From: Nioella sediminis
GTDB taxonomy: Bacteria; Pseudomonadota; Alphaproteobacteria; Rhodobacterales; Rhodobacteraceae
Reading direction: 5' to 3'
Assembly (NCBI RefSeq): GCF_001879695.1
Contig: NZ_MNBL01000042.1
Span: 29,570 to 93,569 of the forward strand
Length of the DNA stretch: 64,000 bases
Under the pieces are notes generated by a model. The model was not told the origin of the DNA and did no database searches. It was given only the letters and a program-made list of their open reading frames with translations. The translations under genes were made by a program, and so were the position numbers. Shown one piece after another: positions 27,095 to 36,639 of this stretch (position 1 is its first letter; each line of letters opens with the position of its first letter).

Positions 27095-28386
27095 CGGTTC
27101 AGCCTCGGGTTCAGGATATCACGCAAACGGTCCCCCACAAGGTTGATGGCGATGATCGTGATCAGCAGCGCGATGCCGGGATAGACGCTGATCCAGTAGC
27201 GACCGGACAGCATGTATTCAAAACCGTTCGAGATCAGCAGGCCAAGGCTTGGTTCTGTCACCGGCAGGCCGATCCCAAGGAATGACAGGGTCGCCTCCAG
27301 CGCAATCGCATTTGCCACCTGCACGGTCGCGACGACGATGATTGGTGGCAGGCAGTTCGGCAGCAGATGCCGGAAGATGACGCGGGTGCGGGACAAGGCA
27401 AGGCACTGAGCGGCCTCCACATATTCCTTGCTGCGCTCAACCAGGGCCACGGATCTGGCAGTTCGCGCGAAGTAGGCCCATTGCACGATTACAAGTGCCA
27501 GCATGACCTTCTCGACACCGGAGCCGAGGATTGCGAGCAGCATCAGGGCCACGAGAATCGTCGGGAAGCTGAGCTGAAGATCGACGATGCGCATGATCAC
27601 GGTTTCGATCTTGCCGCCGAAGAAGGCGGCAATCATGCCGAGGCTCAGGCCGATGACCATGGCGAAGAAGCAGGAGACGACACCGACAGCAAGGCTGGTC
27701 CGCAGGCCATACATGATCGCCGACAGCATGTCGCGCCCCTGACCATCCGTCCCCAGCCAATAGGTCATGATCGTCTCGCCTTCGGTCCCATGGACGGCCA
27801 GCTCCAACTCAAAGGGCTGATCCAGGGCACGGCTGGAGGAGATCGTAAATTCCTCAAGATCCGCGGGCTCGACAGTCCAGAACGACCGGAAACTATGCTT
27901 CTCGCCGACATTGAGATCCGCACCACGCGGCAACTCGTCCAGCCGCAGCGGCTCTAGCGGAACACTGTCCAGTGCCGGGTCGAAGACAAGGCGAACCACC
28001 ACGGCATTTTCGTCGCTGACCGGCGTCCAGGACAGCACCGCGCCATCAAAGGGGGCCTCATCCAGAAAGGTGATCTCGGTTCGACCTTCGGTCGTTGGAT
28101 CGATGGCGAGGATCAGATCGGTTTCCCACGGATCGGTCATCCGAAGGGAACCGGGTGGCTGACGGCTGTCCTCCAGACGGATTTCAGACAGATCATAAGG
28201 GTTCTGGGGCGCGATGACCGTCGCAAGGATCGCTATTGCGACGATACATAGCAAGATCACCAGCCCGAGCACAGCAAGCGGGCTTTCAACGAAGTCCCGC
28301 GCAATACGCACCGCAGGGGGCACCGGCTTGACCGGTTTCTGGTCGGGGGCCGACGCGGTGCCGGGGTCGATCTCGATGCTGCTCAT
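27091..28386 (-). CDS. peptide-type ABC transporter permease (DppC-like) with a large extra extracytoplasmic domain
   Basis: A 431-residue permease; DppC/OppC proteins usually have about 280-310 residues. The first membrane helix lies at about residues 37-59, and the conserved LGTDGQGRDMLSAIMYG at about 211-227. In between are roughly 125 extra residues (about 85-207), rich in acidic residues and beta-like, predicted to face the periplasm. The EAA loop is seen as EAAQCLALSRTRVIFRHLLP. The start at 28386 overlaps dppB by four bases. The extra domain might bind the substrate or the solute-binding protein. Confidence 0.88.
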   Translation of the reverse strand: MSSIEIDPGTASAPDQKPVKPVPPAVRIARDFVESPLAVLGLVILLCIVAIAILATVIAPQNPYDLSEIRLEDSRQPPGSLRMTDPWETDLILAIDPTTEGRTEITFLDEAPFDGAVLSWTPVSDENAVVVRLVFDPALDSVPLEPLRLDELPRGADLNVGEKHSFRSFWTVEPADLEEFTISSSRALDQPFELELAVHGTEGETIMTYWLGTDGQGRDMLSAIMYGLRTSLAVGVVSCFFAMVIGLSLGMIAAFFGGKIETVIMRIVDLQLSFPTILVALMLLAILGSGVEKVMLALVIVQWAYFARTARSVALVERSKEYVEAAQCLALSRTRVIFRHLLPNCLPPIIVVATVQVANAIALEATLSFLGIGLPVTEPSLGLLISNGFEYMLSGRYWISVYPGIALLITIIAINLVGDRLRDILNPRLNR

Positions 28387-29360
28387 GCCTTTTGGTCCGA
28401 AAGCCGGACGCGCGGGTCCAGAATTGCGTAGAGGATATCCACGATGAGGTTGATGGTGATGAAAAGGCACACAATCACGATTAGATAGGCGACGATCACC
28501 GGTCGGTCGAGCTGGAAGATGCTGTCAATGATGAGCTTGCCCATACCGGGCCAGGCGAACACCGTCTCGGTCACGACGGCGAAGGCGATGACCGAGCCGA
28601 ATTCCAGGCCGATGATGGTGACAAGCGGGATCATGATGTTCTTGAGCACATGCAGGCCAATGACGCGGCGGGGCCGCAGCCCCTTCGCTCGGGCGAATTT
28701 CACATAGTCCAGATTGATCGTCTCACGCACCGAGGCGCGGGTCAGGCGGATGACGAGGCTTGTCTTGAACAGGGCCAGATTGATCGCCGGCAGGATCAGA
28801 TGGCTTATCCCATCCCAGGAAAAGAAACTGCTTTCTATCCCGAGGAATTCGCCGCGTTCCCCGCGGCCACCGGCAGGCAACCACTGAAGGATCACGGCAA
28901 ACAGCATGATCAACATCAAGCCTTGCCAGAAATTGGGCAGCGAGAACCCGAAGATCGAACCGGTCATGATTGTCCGGCCAGCGATGCTTTCGGGCTTCAG
29001 GCCGGCATAGAGACCCAGTGGAACCCCCATGAAAATCGCAAGGATCATCGCGCAGATGGCAAGTTCCATCGTCGCCGGAAAGCGTTGCAACACCAGTTGC
29101 AGGGCCGGTTCGCCAAAGACGAAACTGGTGCCCAGATCGCCCCTGACAAGATTGCCCAGAAAGGCGAGGTATTGTTCGGGCAGACTTCTGTCGAGTCCGA
29201 GCCGGGCGATGGCGGCTGCCCGCTCTGCCTCGGTGGCGTCCTGGCTGATCAGGATTTCAACCGGATTGCCGATTGCATAGACCCCCGCGAACACGAGAAC
29301 CGTCATGACAAGGATGACGAGGATGCTCTGCATCAATCGGCGGATTATGAAAACCGTCAT
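28383..29360 (-). CDS. peptide-type ABC transporter permease (DppB-like)
   Basis: A 325-residue permease with six membrane helices. The N-terminal helix starts FIIRRLMQSILVILVMTVLV, and the EAA loop reads YVKFARAKGLRPRRVIGLHVL. The C-terminal helix ends in LDPRVRLSDQKA, the usual DppB ending. It forms the translocation pore with the DppC-like protein. It is 109 bases after the binding-protein gene, in the same operon. Confidence 0.92.
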   Translation of the reverse strand: MTVFIIRRLMQSILVILVMTVLVFAGVYAIGNPVEILISQDATEAERAAAIARLGLDRSLPEQYLAFLGNLVRGDLGTSFVFGEPALQLVLQRFPATMELAICAMILAIFMGVPLGLYAGLKPESIAGRTIMTGSIFGFSLPNFWQGLMLIMLFAVILQWLPAGGRGERGEFLGIESSFFSWDGISHLILPAINLALFKTSLVIRLTRASVRETINLDYVKFARAKGLRPRRVIGLHVLKNIMIPLVTIIGLEFGSVIAFAVVTETVFAWPGMGKLIIDSIFQLDRPVIVAYLIVIVCLFITINLIVDILYAILDPRVRLSDQKA

Positions 29361-29469
29361 GGTCGCAGATCTGTCCCTAACGTGATCCCCATCGAGAACC
29401 GAGGAGACTCAGCAGTCGTTTGGCAAGGGACGGGCGGAGAGCCGAAACCCTCCGCCCGCATCAGGTCAC

Positions 29470-31041
29470 TTATTCGATCACCACATTGGTCGGACGCGTA
29501 TATTCGTCCGTCCGCGGGAGGTACCGAAGTCCGGCACGCGTGGCCCAGGTGTTCACCTGGAAATGCGTTGGGATCAGCCCGATTTCACGCATGGCGATTT
29601 CCGTGGCCCGCGCCAGCAATTCCTGGCGAAGATCGTCATCGACGGTGTTCAGCGCCAGTTGCAGGGTTGCGTCGAACGCGGCGCTTGAATAGCGGCCACG
29701 GTTCGTCCGGCCAAGGCCCGTATCGTCGTCGCGCGTGTGCAACAGCGCGCGCAGCGGCGACGAGGCTTCACCGGTGCCCGATCCCCAGCCAACCAGCATC
29801 AAGGAGAATTCGGATCCGTTCTCGTCCCCTGTCGCGCGGCCGAAATAGACCGACCGCGGCATGGTTTCGACTTCGGTCTGAATGCCGACACGGGTCAGCA
29901 TCTGCGCGATTGCCTGGGCGATCTGCTCATCGTTGATGTAGCGGTCGTTCGGGCCGTGGATCGTCAGGCGGAAGCCGTCCGGATACCCGGCCTCGGCCAG
30001 CAGTTCACGCGCGCCTTCCGGGTCGTATTCCGGCACCTCGATATTGTCGGAGACACCGAAGAATCCTTCCGGCAGCACCTGCCCGGCGGGGATTGCGATG
30101 CCCTCCATCACCTCTTCCACGATGGTTTCGCGGTCGATTGCCATGGAGATGGCGCGCCGCACCCTCACGTCCTGAAACGGATTGAAGATCTGGTTGCCAT
30201 CATTGTCCGTCACGAAAGGTGAGTAGACCCGGCGGCTATCGATATGCAGGTAGATCACCCGGTTCGACACGCCCTGGCTGAGAACGATGTCCTCGTTGCC
30301 TTCAAGCGTTTCGATGTCGGATGTCGGAACCCCCGAGATCACATCGACATCGCCCGCCAGAAGCGCCGCGACGCGCGCCGCGTCAGAGCTGATGGGACGA
30401 TAGGTGACGGTATCAAATTGCGGAGCGCCACCCCAATAGTCGGGATTGGCTTCCAGCACGATGCTCTCGCCGGGGGTATAGCTGACGAAGCGGTACGGAC
30501 CGGTTCCGATGCTGGCGGGGCCGGCGTTGAACTCTTCCGTTGTTGCCTCGGGATTTTCCGAACTGATGATCTGAATGGTGGACAGGTCGATCGGAAGCAG
30601 CGGGTAGGGACCATTGGTGCGGAACTGAATGGTATGATCGTCAACAACGATGATCTCGGCGATGCCCGCAGTGTAGGTCGCGAAAGACGACGGGCTGTTG
30701 GGCACGTTCGGCACACGCTCGTAGCTGAAGACCACGTCTTCGGCGGTGAAGGCAGAGCCGTCATGGAAGGTCACGCCTTCACGAAGCTGAAACTCCCAGA
30801 CATCATCGGCAATCGGCCCCCACTCGACGGCAAGGCCCGGCCCAAGCTGCTGGTTGCTGTCCTGATGCAGAAGGCGATCGTAGATCAGCCCCACGATCTG
30901 GTTGTTGTTGCCGGTGTTATGGTAGTGCGGGTCCATGGCCGTGACCTCGGACGCCACCGCAATCGTAATATCTTCGGCATGGGCGACTGTGCCCAAAACC
31001 ATCCCCGCCGCAAGCGTTGCGGCAGACAATGACTTCCACAT
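29470..31041 (-). CDS. ABC transporter solute-binding protein (SBP family 5)
   Basis: A 523-residue periplasmic binding protein. A signal peptide (cleavage after GTVAHA, near residue 22) is followed by ITIAVASEVTAMDPHYHN, then LVPGLAVEWG-like text (LGPGLAVEWGPIADDVWEFQ) and LREGVTFHDGSAFTAEDVVF, the family 5 hallmark. Such proteins bind oligopeptides, opines or similar compounds. The operon with two MlrC-type hydrolases suggests a peptide-like ligand, but binding residues cannot be read by eye. Confidence 0.92.
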   Translation of the reverse strand: MWKSLSAATLAAGMVLGTVAHAEDITIAVASEVTAMDPHYHNTGNNNQIVGLIYDRLLHQDSNQQLGPGLAVEWGPIADDVWEFQLREGVTFHDGSAFTAEDVVFSYERVPNVPNSPSSFATYTAGIAEIIVVDDHTIQFRTNGPYPLLPIDLSTIQIISSENPEATTEEFNAGPASIGTGPYRFVSYTPGESIVLEANPDYWGGAPQFDTVTYRPISSDAARVAALLAGDVDVISGVPTSDIETLEGNEDIVLSQGVSNRVIYLHIDSRRVYSPFVTDNDGNQIFNPFQDVRVRRAISMAIDRETIVEEVMEGIAIPAGQVLPEGFFGVSDNIEVPEYDPEGARELLAEAGYPDGFRLTIHGPNDRYINDEQIAQAIAQMLTRVGIQTEVETMPRSVYFGRATGDENGSEFSLMLVGWGSGTGEASSPLRALLHTRDDDTGLGRTNRGRYSSAAFDATLQLALNTVDDDLRQELLARATEIAMREIGLIPTHFQVNTWATRAGLRYLPRTDEYTRPTNVVIE

Positions 31042-31227
31042 TGCATTAACTCCCTGTTTTCAACGGTTCGATGCCTTTTTCGAGGGGTGCTCTTGAGGGC
31101 ACCTTTTTTTCAGGCATGGCTCACGTTAGACGCAATCTTCCGAATACGGGTAGCATTTTTTTCCCTTCGACTGATGCAAGGCACCAGGAAACCGGATCAA
31201 TAGAAGGGCTTGATGTCGCCTGACAGG

Positions 31228-32685
31228 CTATGGGCGCGCGTGTTTATAGGGAAGTTTGGAGATATCCGCCGGCCCGTAATCCGCTGTGTCGATGATGACG
31301 ATTGCGGCGGCAAAGCCATCCCAGGCGGCCCGAAAATGCGTTTTCGACCGTAGCAGGACAATGTCGAACGCCTCGGGATCGAGATCGAACTGCAAGAACG
31401 GGTCAAAGTCGATCGCACTTTGTGACAGGCTCGTGACACTGATCTTCATTCCGCCCACATCCAGCAGAACGCTGTCCCCCAGGCGAACCTCGCTGCCCGC
31501 CCGCATCTCTCCGGTGCCGCGATATCTGAAATCCCGCTTCACGGCATCGACCCGTGCCGTCACGCGGATCGGACCGCCAGCTTTCGGGGCGGAATGCCCC
31601 CCAAGGCAAAGCTGAACCTCCGCGCCCTGACCGGCCGCGATGGCCTCTGCCACCGACCCCGGATCCCAGAGGAAGGGCACCGCAATCCGCATCCGGTCGG
31701 AAAGGGCCAGCAAGTGGCGCAACCCATGGGTGCTGTCATTTGCGCGGTCTGCATGTTCCAGGATGACAACCGGACGATCCGACCCGCCCGCGATGGCGCA
31801 CGCTTTTTCAATGCCCTCTTTCAACCCGTAGACAGGAACGGGCGCGGCAAGGGCCTGCCTGTGGTGATCGACCTGATCCGAAAGGTCGTCTGCCAGGGCC
31901 TGAGCCTCTTCCCCTGCTCCATCGACGACCGCCACGACCGATGCCCCGCAATTGGGAACATCCGCATAGGCAAACCCGGCAAAGAGCGACACGTCCCGAT
32001 ATCTGGCGGCGGCGTCAGAGGCGCGTTTCGCCCTCTCGACAAGGCCCTTGAGGGGGACAAGATCCGTTGCGGAGAAGATGGACGGCAGGATCAACCCCGG
32101 CCTGGCCAATGCCATGGCGAGGCGAATTTCGCCCCTGAGGGTCTGCAACAGGCATCGCGCCGCGCGTTCGCCCGTTGCCCCCATGTCAATGTGAGGAGAG
32201 TACCGATAGCCGAATACCGCCGTCGCCCCCGCGATAGACTGCGCGTCCAGATTGGCATGGTAATCCAGTGCAACCATGATCGGCATATGCGGTCCGGCAG
32301 CCTGTCGGATCGCGTCAAGCGTGCGCGCGTCCGGGTCCAATTCGTCCTGGGTGACCATCGCCCCGTGCAGATGCAACAGAACCCCGTCAACACTGCCCCG
32401 AACGGCGCCAATGCCGTCCACGATTTCCTGACGATAGGCCGCGACCGCCGCCTGATCGGCAAGCCCGGCGGCCCCGCCATCGGCATGAAGGATCGGGACG
32501 GGCTCCGCCCCGGCCTCATCAAGGATCCTCAGGAAGCCTCCCATGACGGTGTTGGAGTTGTGAAAGGTCTCGACAAGATCCGGGCCGCGCTTGGTTCCCG
32601 CCTCGAACACGTCATGACCGGTGACATGAGGCAGGAAGGTCGCGCATTCCATATGCAGCCCGGCTAGGGCGATACGATAGCTCAT
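31228..32685 (-). CDS. M81-family metallopeptidase (MlrC-like), copy 2
   Basis: A 485-residue protein of the MlrC (microcystinase C) family. Metal-binding motifs are HMECATF near the start, LDYHANLDAQS near residue 140 and LHGAMV near residue 105. The C-terminal domain has FDIVLLRSKTHFRAAWDGFA, as in MlrC. The founding member breaks down linear microcystin products, but most relatives act on unknown peptides. It overlaps the upstream MlrC-like gene by four bases and is separated by 186 bp from the binding-protein gene downstream. Confidence 0.88.
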   Translation of the reverse strand: MSYRIALAGLHMECATFLPHVTGHDVFEAGTKRGPDLVETFHNSNTVMGGFLRILDEAGAEPVPILHADGGAAGLADQAAVAAYRQEIVDGIGAVRGSVDGVLLHLHGAMVTQDELDPDARTLDAIRQAAGPHMPIMVALDYHANLDAQSIAGATAVFGYRYSPHIDMGATGERAARCLLQTLRGEIRLAMALARPGLILPSIFSATDLVPLKGLVERAKRASDAAARYRDVSLFAGFAYADVPNCGASVVAVVDGAGEEAQALADDLSDQVDHHRQALAAPVPVYGLKEGIEKACAIAGGSDRPVVILEHADRANDSTHGLRHLLALSDRMRIAVPFLWDPGSVAEAIAAGQGAEVQLCLGGHSAPKAGGPIRVTARVDAVKRDFRYRGTGEMRAGSEVRLGDSVLLDVGGMKISVTSLSQSAIDFDPFLQFDLDPEAFDIVLLRSKTHFRAAWDGFAAAIVIIDTADYGPADISKLPYKHARP

Positions 32686-34229
32686 GGCAACAACTCCTGG
32701 GCTTCGAGATACGGGATGGCCCAGTCAGGCGGTGACCAGACGGCATCCGTATCAAGCGGATAGACAGGGCGCGGCAAGCCCCTGAAATGGAAGTTGCTCA
32801 GCACCGGGCTGGTCAGACCCGTCGTGTCCACTTCAAGCACCTGTTCCGGCGTGAAGAACTCGTCGAACCCCGCGCGGAAATGGCCGCGGCTTTTGACGAC
32901 CAGGGCCCGAAAATCCCTTGGATCAAGCCCGAGATGCTCGAAATAAACCGGGTCGGCGCATTGCTTTCGGTTGCTGGCGACAACCACGGTCACGCCCGCG
33001 AGTCTCAAGGCAGCTGTCGGCCCCAGATCCACGCGTCGGCCAGCGACGAGCCCGCGTCGCCCGACGACGCATCCGTCACTCAGGGCAACAACCTCCGCTT
33101 CGACGGCAAACGGCACGCCGAATCCGTCGGACCCGCCGCGCAGGAACCGCGCAGCGAACCTCGCGCCTATCCCGGCAGAGGCAGCTTCGGCCGCAAGGTC
33201 CGCGTCGATGAAAAGCCCATAGAGTACATCGTCGGCCTTCGCTTCGATCAAGGCCTGCAAGAGATCGCTGGATGTCCCGAGGCCGCCACCGCCGGGATTG
33301 TCACCAGCATCCGACAGGATCCATCGCGCGCCGCCCGCGGCGGTGACCGCCTGAATGGCATCCGCGATTGATGTCAGGCTCCGCGTGAACCGGTGTCTTT
33401 CGGCCCAAAGCTGCCCGGCCAGACGTGCGGTTTCGCGCTCGGCAACGGTTCGGTCCGTCGCTGTGACAAGAACAGCCACACCGTTGTCGGGCGTATCGCT
33501 ATAGACAAACCCGCCAAGCACCGTGGCATTCGCGACAATCCCATGTGCATCCGTAAGGCGGGCCGCTTCCCGGACCTGTTCGGCATAGGGCCCCGAACCA
33601 TCTGTCAGCAAGGTCACGCTGGCCGGCGTCAGCGGTAGGCGCAGATGGCGCATGTGGAACCTGGTTCCCTTGATCATGCGGGAAAGGATGATCGCGGCCT
33701 CTCTTGCAACCTGTGCCTGATCGACATGAGGATTGGTGCGGTAGCCAATCAGGCAATTGGCGGCACGGACCATCCTGTCGGAAAGGTTTGCATGAAGATC
33801 AAGCGTCGCGACGACAGGCACATGCGGCCCGACGGCCTCGCGAACGACCTCTAGCAAAGCACCATCGGGGTCGAGAGTCTCTACGCCGACCATCGCGCCA
33901 TGGCTGGCAACATAAACCCCATCAATCGGCCCAAGGTCAGTCAATCGCGTGCGTATAATGCTCAGGACAGTGTGCAGCACGTCTTCGTCCAACGGGCCGC
34001 CTGGCTCTGCACCAGCCACAAGAACGGGCAGCACCTCCGTATGCAGATGGCTGCGGATCTCCTCCAGAAACGCCGGAATCTCAGCTCCCTGCCGTGGCGC
34101 ATCGCTGGCGGCATCCAACAGGATCTCCTGCCCTACAAGCCATGTTCGACGGTCAAAATCAGCGCGATGCGTCCTCGGCGCGAACCGGTTGCTTTCGAGG
34201 AGAAAGCCCAAAACGGCGATCCTGGCCAT
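32682..34229 (-). CDS. M81-family metallopeptidase (MlrC-like), copy 1
   Basis: A 515-residue MlrC-family protein and the first gene of the seven-gene operon. Motifs match its neighbour: LGFLLESNRFAP at the start, YVASHGAMVG, VATLDLHANLSDRMV and DFRALVVKSRGHFRAGFDEFF. The two copies differ widely, so they are old paralogues and may act on different bonds or steps. The start at 34229 is chosen over a Met five codons upstream. The island's left boundary lies 250 bp upstream. Confidence 0.88.
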   Translation of the reverse strand: MARIAVLGFLLESNRFAPRTHRADFDRRTWLVGQEILLDAASDAPRQGAEIPAFLEEIRSHLHTEVLPVLVAGAEPGGPLDEDVLHTVLSIIRTRLTDLGPIDGVYVASHGAMVGVETLDPDGALLEVVREAVGPHVPVVATLDLHANLSDRMVRAANCLIGYRTNPHVDQAQVAREAAIILSRMIKGTRFHMRHLRLPLTPASVTLLTDGSGPYAEQVREAARLTDAHGIVANATVLGGFVYSDTPDNGVAVLVTATDRTVAERETARLAGQLWAERHRFTRSLTSIADAIQAVTAAGGARWILSDAGDNPGGGGLGTSSDLLQALIEAKADDVLYGLFIDADLAAEAASAGIGARFAARFLRGGSDGFGVPFAVEAEVVALSDGCVVGRRGLVAGRRVDLGPTAALRLAGVTVVVASNRKQCADPVYFEHLGLDPRDFRALVVKSRGHFRAGFDEFFTPEQVLEVDTTGLTSPVLSNFHFRGLPRPVYPLDTDAVWSPPDWAIPYLEAQELLP

Positions 34230-34350
34230 GGCGGCTACCGGCACTTGCGAAACTGAAACCGTAGTCTATGCGCACAAAGCGCGTCAGTCGAGCCTTTCGG
34301 ATCTGTCGCGCTGTGCATGTGCCGATGATCCCAAGTGCAAGACTTACGCG

Positions 34351-34425
34351 GTGCGAATGCGCGACTCGGTAGGTTGCAATTCAGTCACATCTTTGGAGCG
34401 GGCGCTTGCTTTCACTGGCGTCCAC
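34351..34425. other. possible remnant attachment arm of an older element
   Basis: This stretch, outside the island's left repeat, aligns with 47397-47474 inside the island's right end. Roughly three quarters of positions match by eye with a couple of one-base gaps, including GCGAATGC, CGACTCG and GTTGCAATTC. It also carries degenerate versions of the paired TGCTTCCAC sites. Confidence 0.5.
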
Positions 34426-34479
34426 GCACGACCGCGCAAACGAAAAACATGGTCTACACGGCTTCGACTAAGAAAGGAA

Positions 34480-34530
34480 TTTCAGTGGTGAGCCGTGCAG
34501 GATTCGAACCTGCGACCCACTGATTAAAAG
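34480..34530. repeat. 51-bp attachment repeat (left), tRNA-Lys 3' half copy
   Basis: Identical over 51 bp to 47537-47587. It contains the 3' half of tRNA-Lys on the - strand, from the encoded CCA through the TTT anticodon, plus six bases beyond the CCA. The similarity stops at both ends. It marks the left boundary of the island. Confidence 0.93.
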
Positions 34531-34650
34531 CTACACCCAAGCCTTTTCGCCTCCTTACGCCTCATTGCCCTAACTTACTGTATTTAATGTGGTATTCTTG
34601 ACCTGTTCGGCCCACTGATACTACCGCTTACCCCACGTTTTCTGGCCCAG

Positions 34651-34670
34651 CGCTTCCATAGTGCTTCCAC
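34651..34670. promoter_or_regulatory. paired arm-type integrase sites (left end)
   Basis: Two copies of a TGCTTCCAC-like sequence (CGCTTCCAT, then TGCTTCCAC) begin 11 bp apart, one helical turn. They lie just before the integrase gene. The same pair with the same spacing occurs near the right end (47455-47474). They are probable integrase arm-binding sites. Confidence 0.55.
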
Positions 34671-34699
34671 TAGATGGGTCGATTTCAAGAGGTAAGAAC

Positions 34700-35896
34700 A
34701 TGCCCAAACTCACACAGCGCAGCGTCGCGGCCTTGGCAGCCAAGGAGAGTGACTATTTCGTCTGGGACACACTTCTTCCCGGTTTTGGTGTTCGCGTGAT
34801 GCCAAGTGGTTCGAAGACATATCAGGTACAGTACCGCAGAGGTGCTCGGACCCGCCGAGCGTCTCTTGGACGTCACGGAACGGTCAGCACCGAACAAGCC
34901 CGCAACAAGGCGCGCGAGATGTTGGGACAGGTCGCGGGTGGTTCTGATCCAATCGAGGAAATCGCTCTGGAACGCATGGCGCAGACGATGGGCGACCTCT
35001 GTGATCGGTTCTTGGAAATCCACGTCAATGTGCATTTGAAACCAGCAAGTGCGCGCGACTACCGTGCGCATATTCGCAACCGGATCAAACCGGCGCTCGG
35101 TCGTTTTTTGATCGCCGACCTTCAGCGTAAGGACATTGCGAACCTGCATTACCGGTTCAAGGAAACACCGATCCAAGCGAACCGGATGCTTTCGGTCCTG
35201 TCGAAGATGTTCAACATGGCTGAGTTATGGGGTCTTCGACCGGATGGCACCAATCCGTGCCGTCATATCCCGAAGTTTAAAGAAAACCGCCGCGAGCGGT
35301 TTTTGACCCAAGCCGAGATCCAGCGTCTTGGTGATGTGCTACTGCAAGTTGAACAGAATCGATCGGAAACACCACATGTAACTGCGGCTTTCCGTCTGCT
35401 GCTGCTCACCGGGTGTCGCCTTATGGAGATTCAGACCGCAAGGTGGGATTACGTCACCGAACGTGGGTTGGAGTTGCCGGACAGTAAGGTTGGTCGGCGC
35501 TGCATTCCACTGCCGAGTGCAGCCCGCGCCATTCTATCTACTCTGCCGCGCACCGCTGGCCATCCGTTCATTATCGAAGGCAAGCTTCCCAACGCCCATA
35601 TAACGGACCTCCAACACCCTTGGCGTCGGATCCGCGAAATAGCGGGCCTCGATGACGTGCGCATTCACGATTTGCGCCATACCTATGCCTCGATTGCAGT
35701 GTCTGGAGGGATGCCAATTCAGATGGTCGGGCGACTACTTGGCCATACGCAACTGCAGACGACACTCCGCTATGCTCACCTTGCCGACGACCCAATCCGC
35801 ATCGCTGCCGAACAGAATAGTGCAACAATTTTTGCATCGCTTGGCACGCGACCAACGCGACCAGGTGGGTCGGGAAAATTGAGGTTGGTGAAGTGA
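34700..35896 (+). CDS. tyrosine recombinase / integrase (P4-like)
   Basis: A 398-residue site-specific recombinase that should integrate and excise the island at tRNA-Lys. The N-terminal DUF4102-type arm-binding domain (LLPGFGVRVMPSGSKTYQVQ) is followed by a core-binding domain and the catalytic domain. Active-site residues are Arg240 (LLTGCRLMEIQ), His323 and Arg326 (HDLRHTYAS), His349 (LGHTQLQTT) and the nucleophile Tyr358. All are present, so the enzyme looks functional. The ATG at 34700 follows AAGAGGTAAG. The stop overlaps the next gene's GTG start. Confidence 0.93.
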   Translation: MPKLTQRSVAALAAKESDYFVWDTLLPGFGVRVMPSGSKTYQVQYRRGARTRRASLGRHGTVSTEQARNKAREMLGQVAGGSDPIEEIALERMAQTMGDLCDRFLEIHVNVHLKPASARDYRAHIRNRIKPALGRFLIADLQRKDIANLHYRFKETPIQANRMLSVLSKMFNMAELWGLRPDGTNPCRHIPKFKENRRERFLTQAEIQRLGDVLLQVEQNRSETPHVTAAFRLLLLTGCRLMEIQTARWDYVTERGLELPDSKVGRRCIPLPSAARAILSTLPRTAGHPFIIEGKLPNAHITDLQHPWRRIREIAGLDDVRIHDLRHTYASIAVSGGMPIQMVGRLLGHTQLQTTLRYAHLADDPIRIAAEQNSATIFASLGTRPTRPGGSGKLRLVK

Positions 35897-36600
35897 AGAT
35901 TCGGCTTGCACAGGAAGTCAAAGCACGGATTTCAGAGCTTGCACACCAGCTCTATCCTCGTGGTCAGCATTGGCCGATACGTATCGTTGTGCAGCTTTCA
36001 CTCCAGCAAGCAGCACTAAACTACTGTGAAGAGATTCAACGCGCACAACGGGACAAGAAAACCGCCAAAGGCGAACTTGAGCGAGCGTTGAAGATGACGG
36101 ACCGGTTATCCGCTCAACTCAATGATTTGTCCAAAGACACGCGATTCTTCGTCAACCGACGAACCTTCCAGCAGGCGCTTGAGAATACGGGAGTCCCGCT
36201 AGGAATACCCGACCGGAAAGTTAGCCTCGACAAGATCAAAGACGACTTGTCAAAAGCCAAGGACACGCTTGAACTTAGCCTGAGCAGCCTGCGCAAGACC
36301 GGACGCCCAAGTGATGACGCCCTGGACGGCCTCCTGCTTCAAGCCTTCTTGATCTGGGCACGGTTGCTGCGTCGACCGTTTAGACTGGACTGGACGCCGC
36401 AAGGTGAACCACTGACTGAGGCTGCGGCTTGGTGTGAGCAAGTCTGCAGAGCGGCGGATCCTGAAATAGCGCCAACGCGGATTCGCACCGCAGCCCTTAA
36501 GGTTCGCGAAAGACTCCCTGAAAACAGCAACTTATATAATCCCATCGGAATTCTCAGGACTTATTTCAAGCGTTCCGGCTGGCTTGATAAGCGAAGCTGA
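35893..36600 (+). CDS. island protein of unknown function with a coiled-coil part
   Basis: A 235-residue protein, not recognised. It starts with GTG overlapping the integrase stop (GTGA), so it is cotranslated with the integrase. Residues 45-130 are rich in Lys, Glu, Leu and Gln and look like a coiled coil. The N terminus (basic, with QLYPRGQHWPIRIVVQLSLQQ) could contact DNA. Possible roles are a recombination accessory or a regulator; this is inference from position only. Confidence 0.6.
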   Translation: MKIRLAQEVKARISELAHQLYPRGQHWPIRIVVQLSLQQAALNYCEEIQRAQRDKKTAKGELERALKMTDRLSAQLNDLSKDTRFFVNRRTFQQALENTGVPLGIPDRKVSLDKIKDDLSKAKDTLELSLSSLRKTGRPSDDALDGLLLQAFLIWARLLRRPFRLDWTPQGEPLTEAAAWCEQVCRAADPEIAPTRIRTAALKVRERLPENSNLYNPIGILRTYFKRSGWLDKRS

Positions 36601-36639
36601 ACGTAGCTGATCGCCATCGACACAACCGATGGAGATCAC

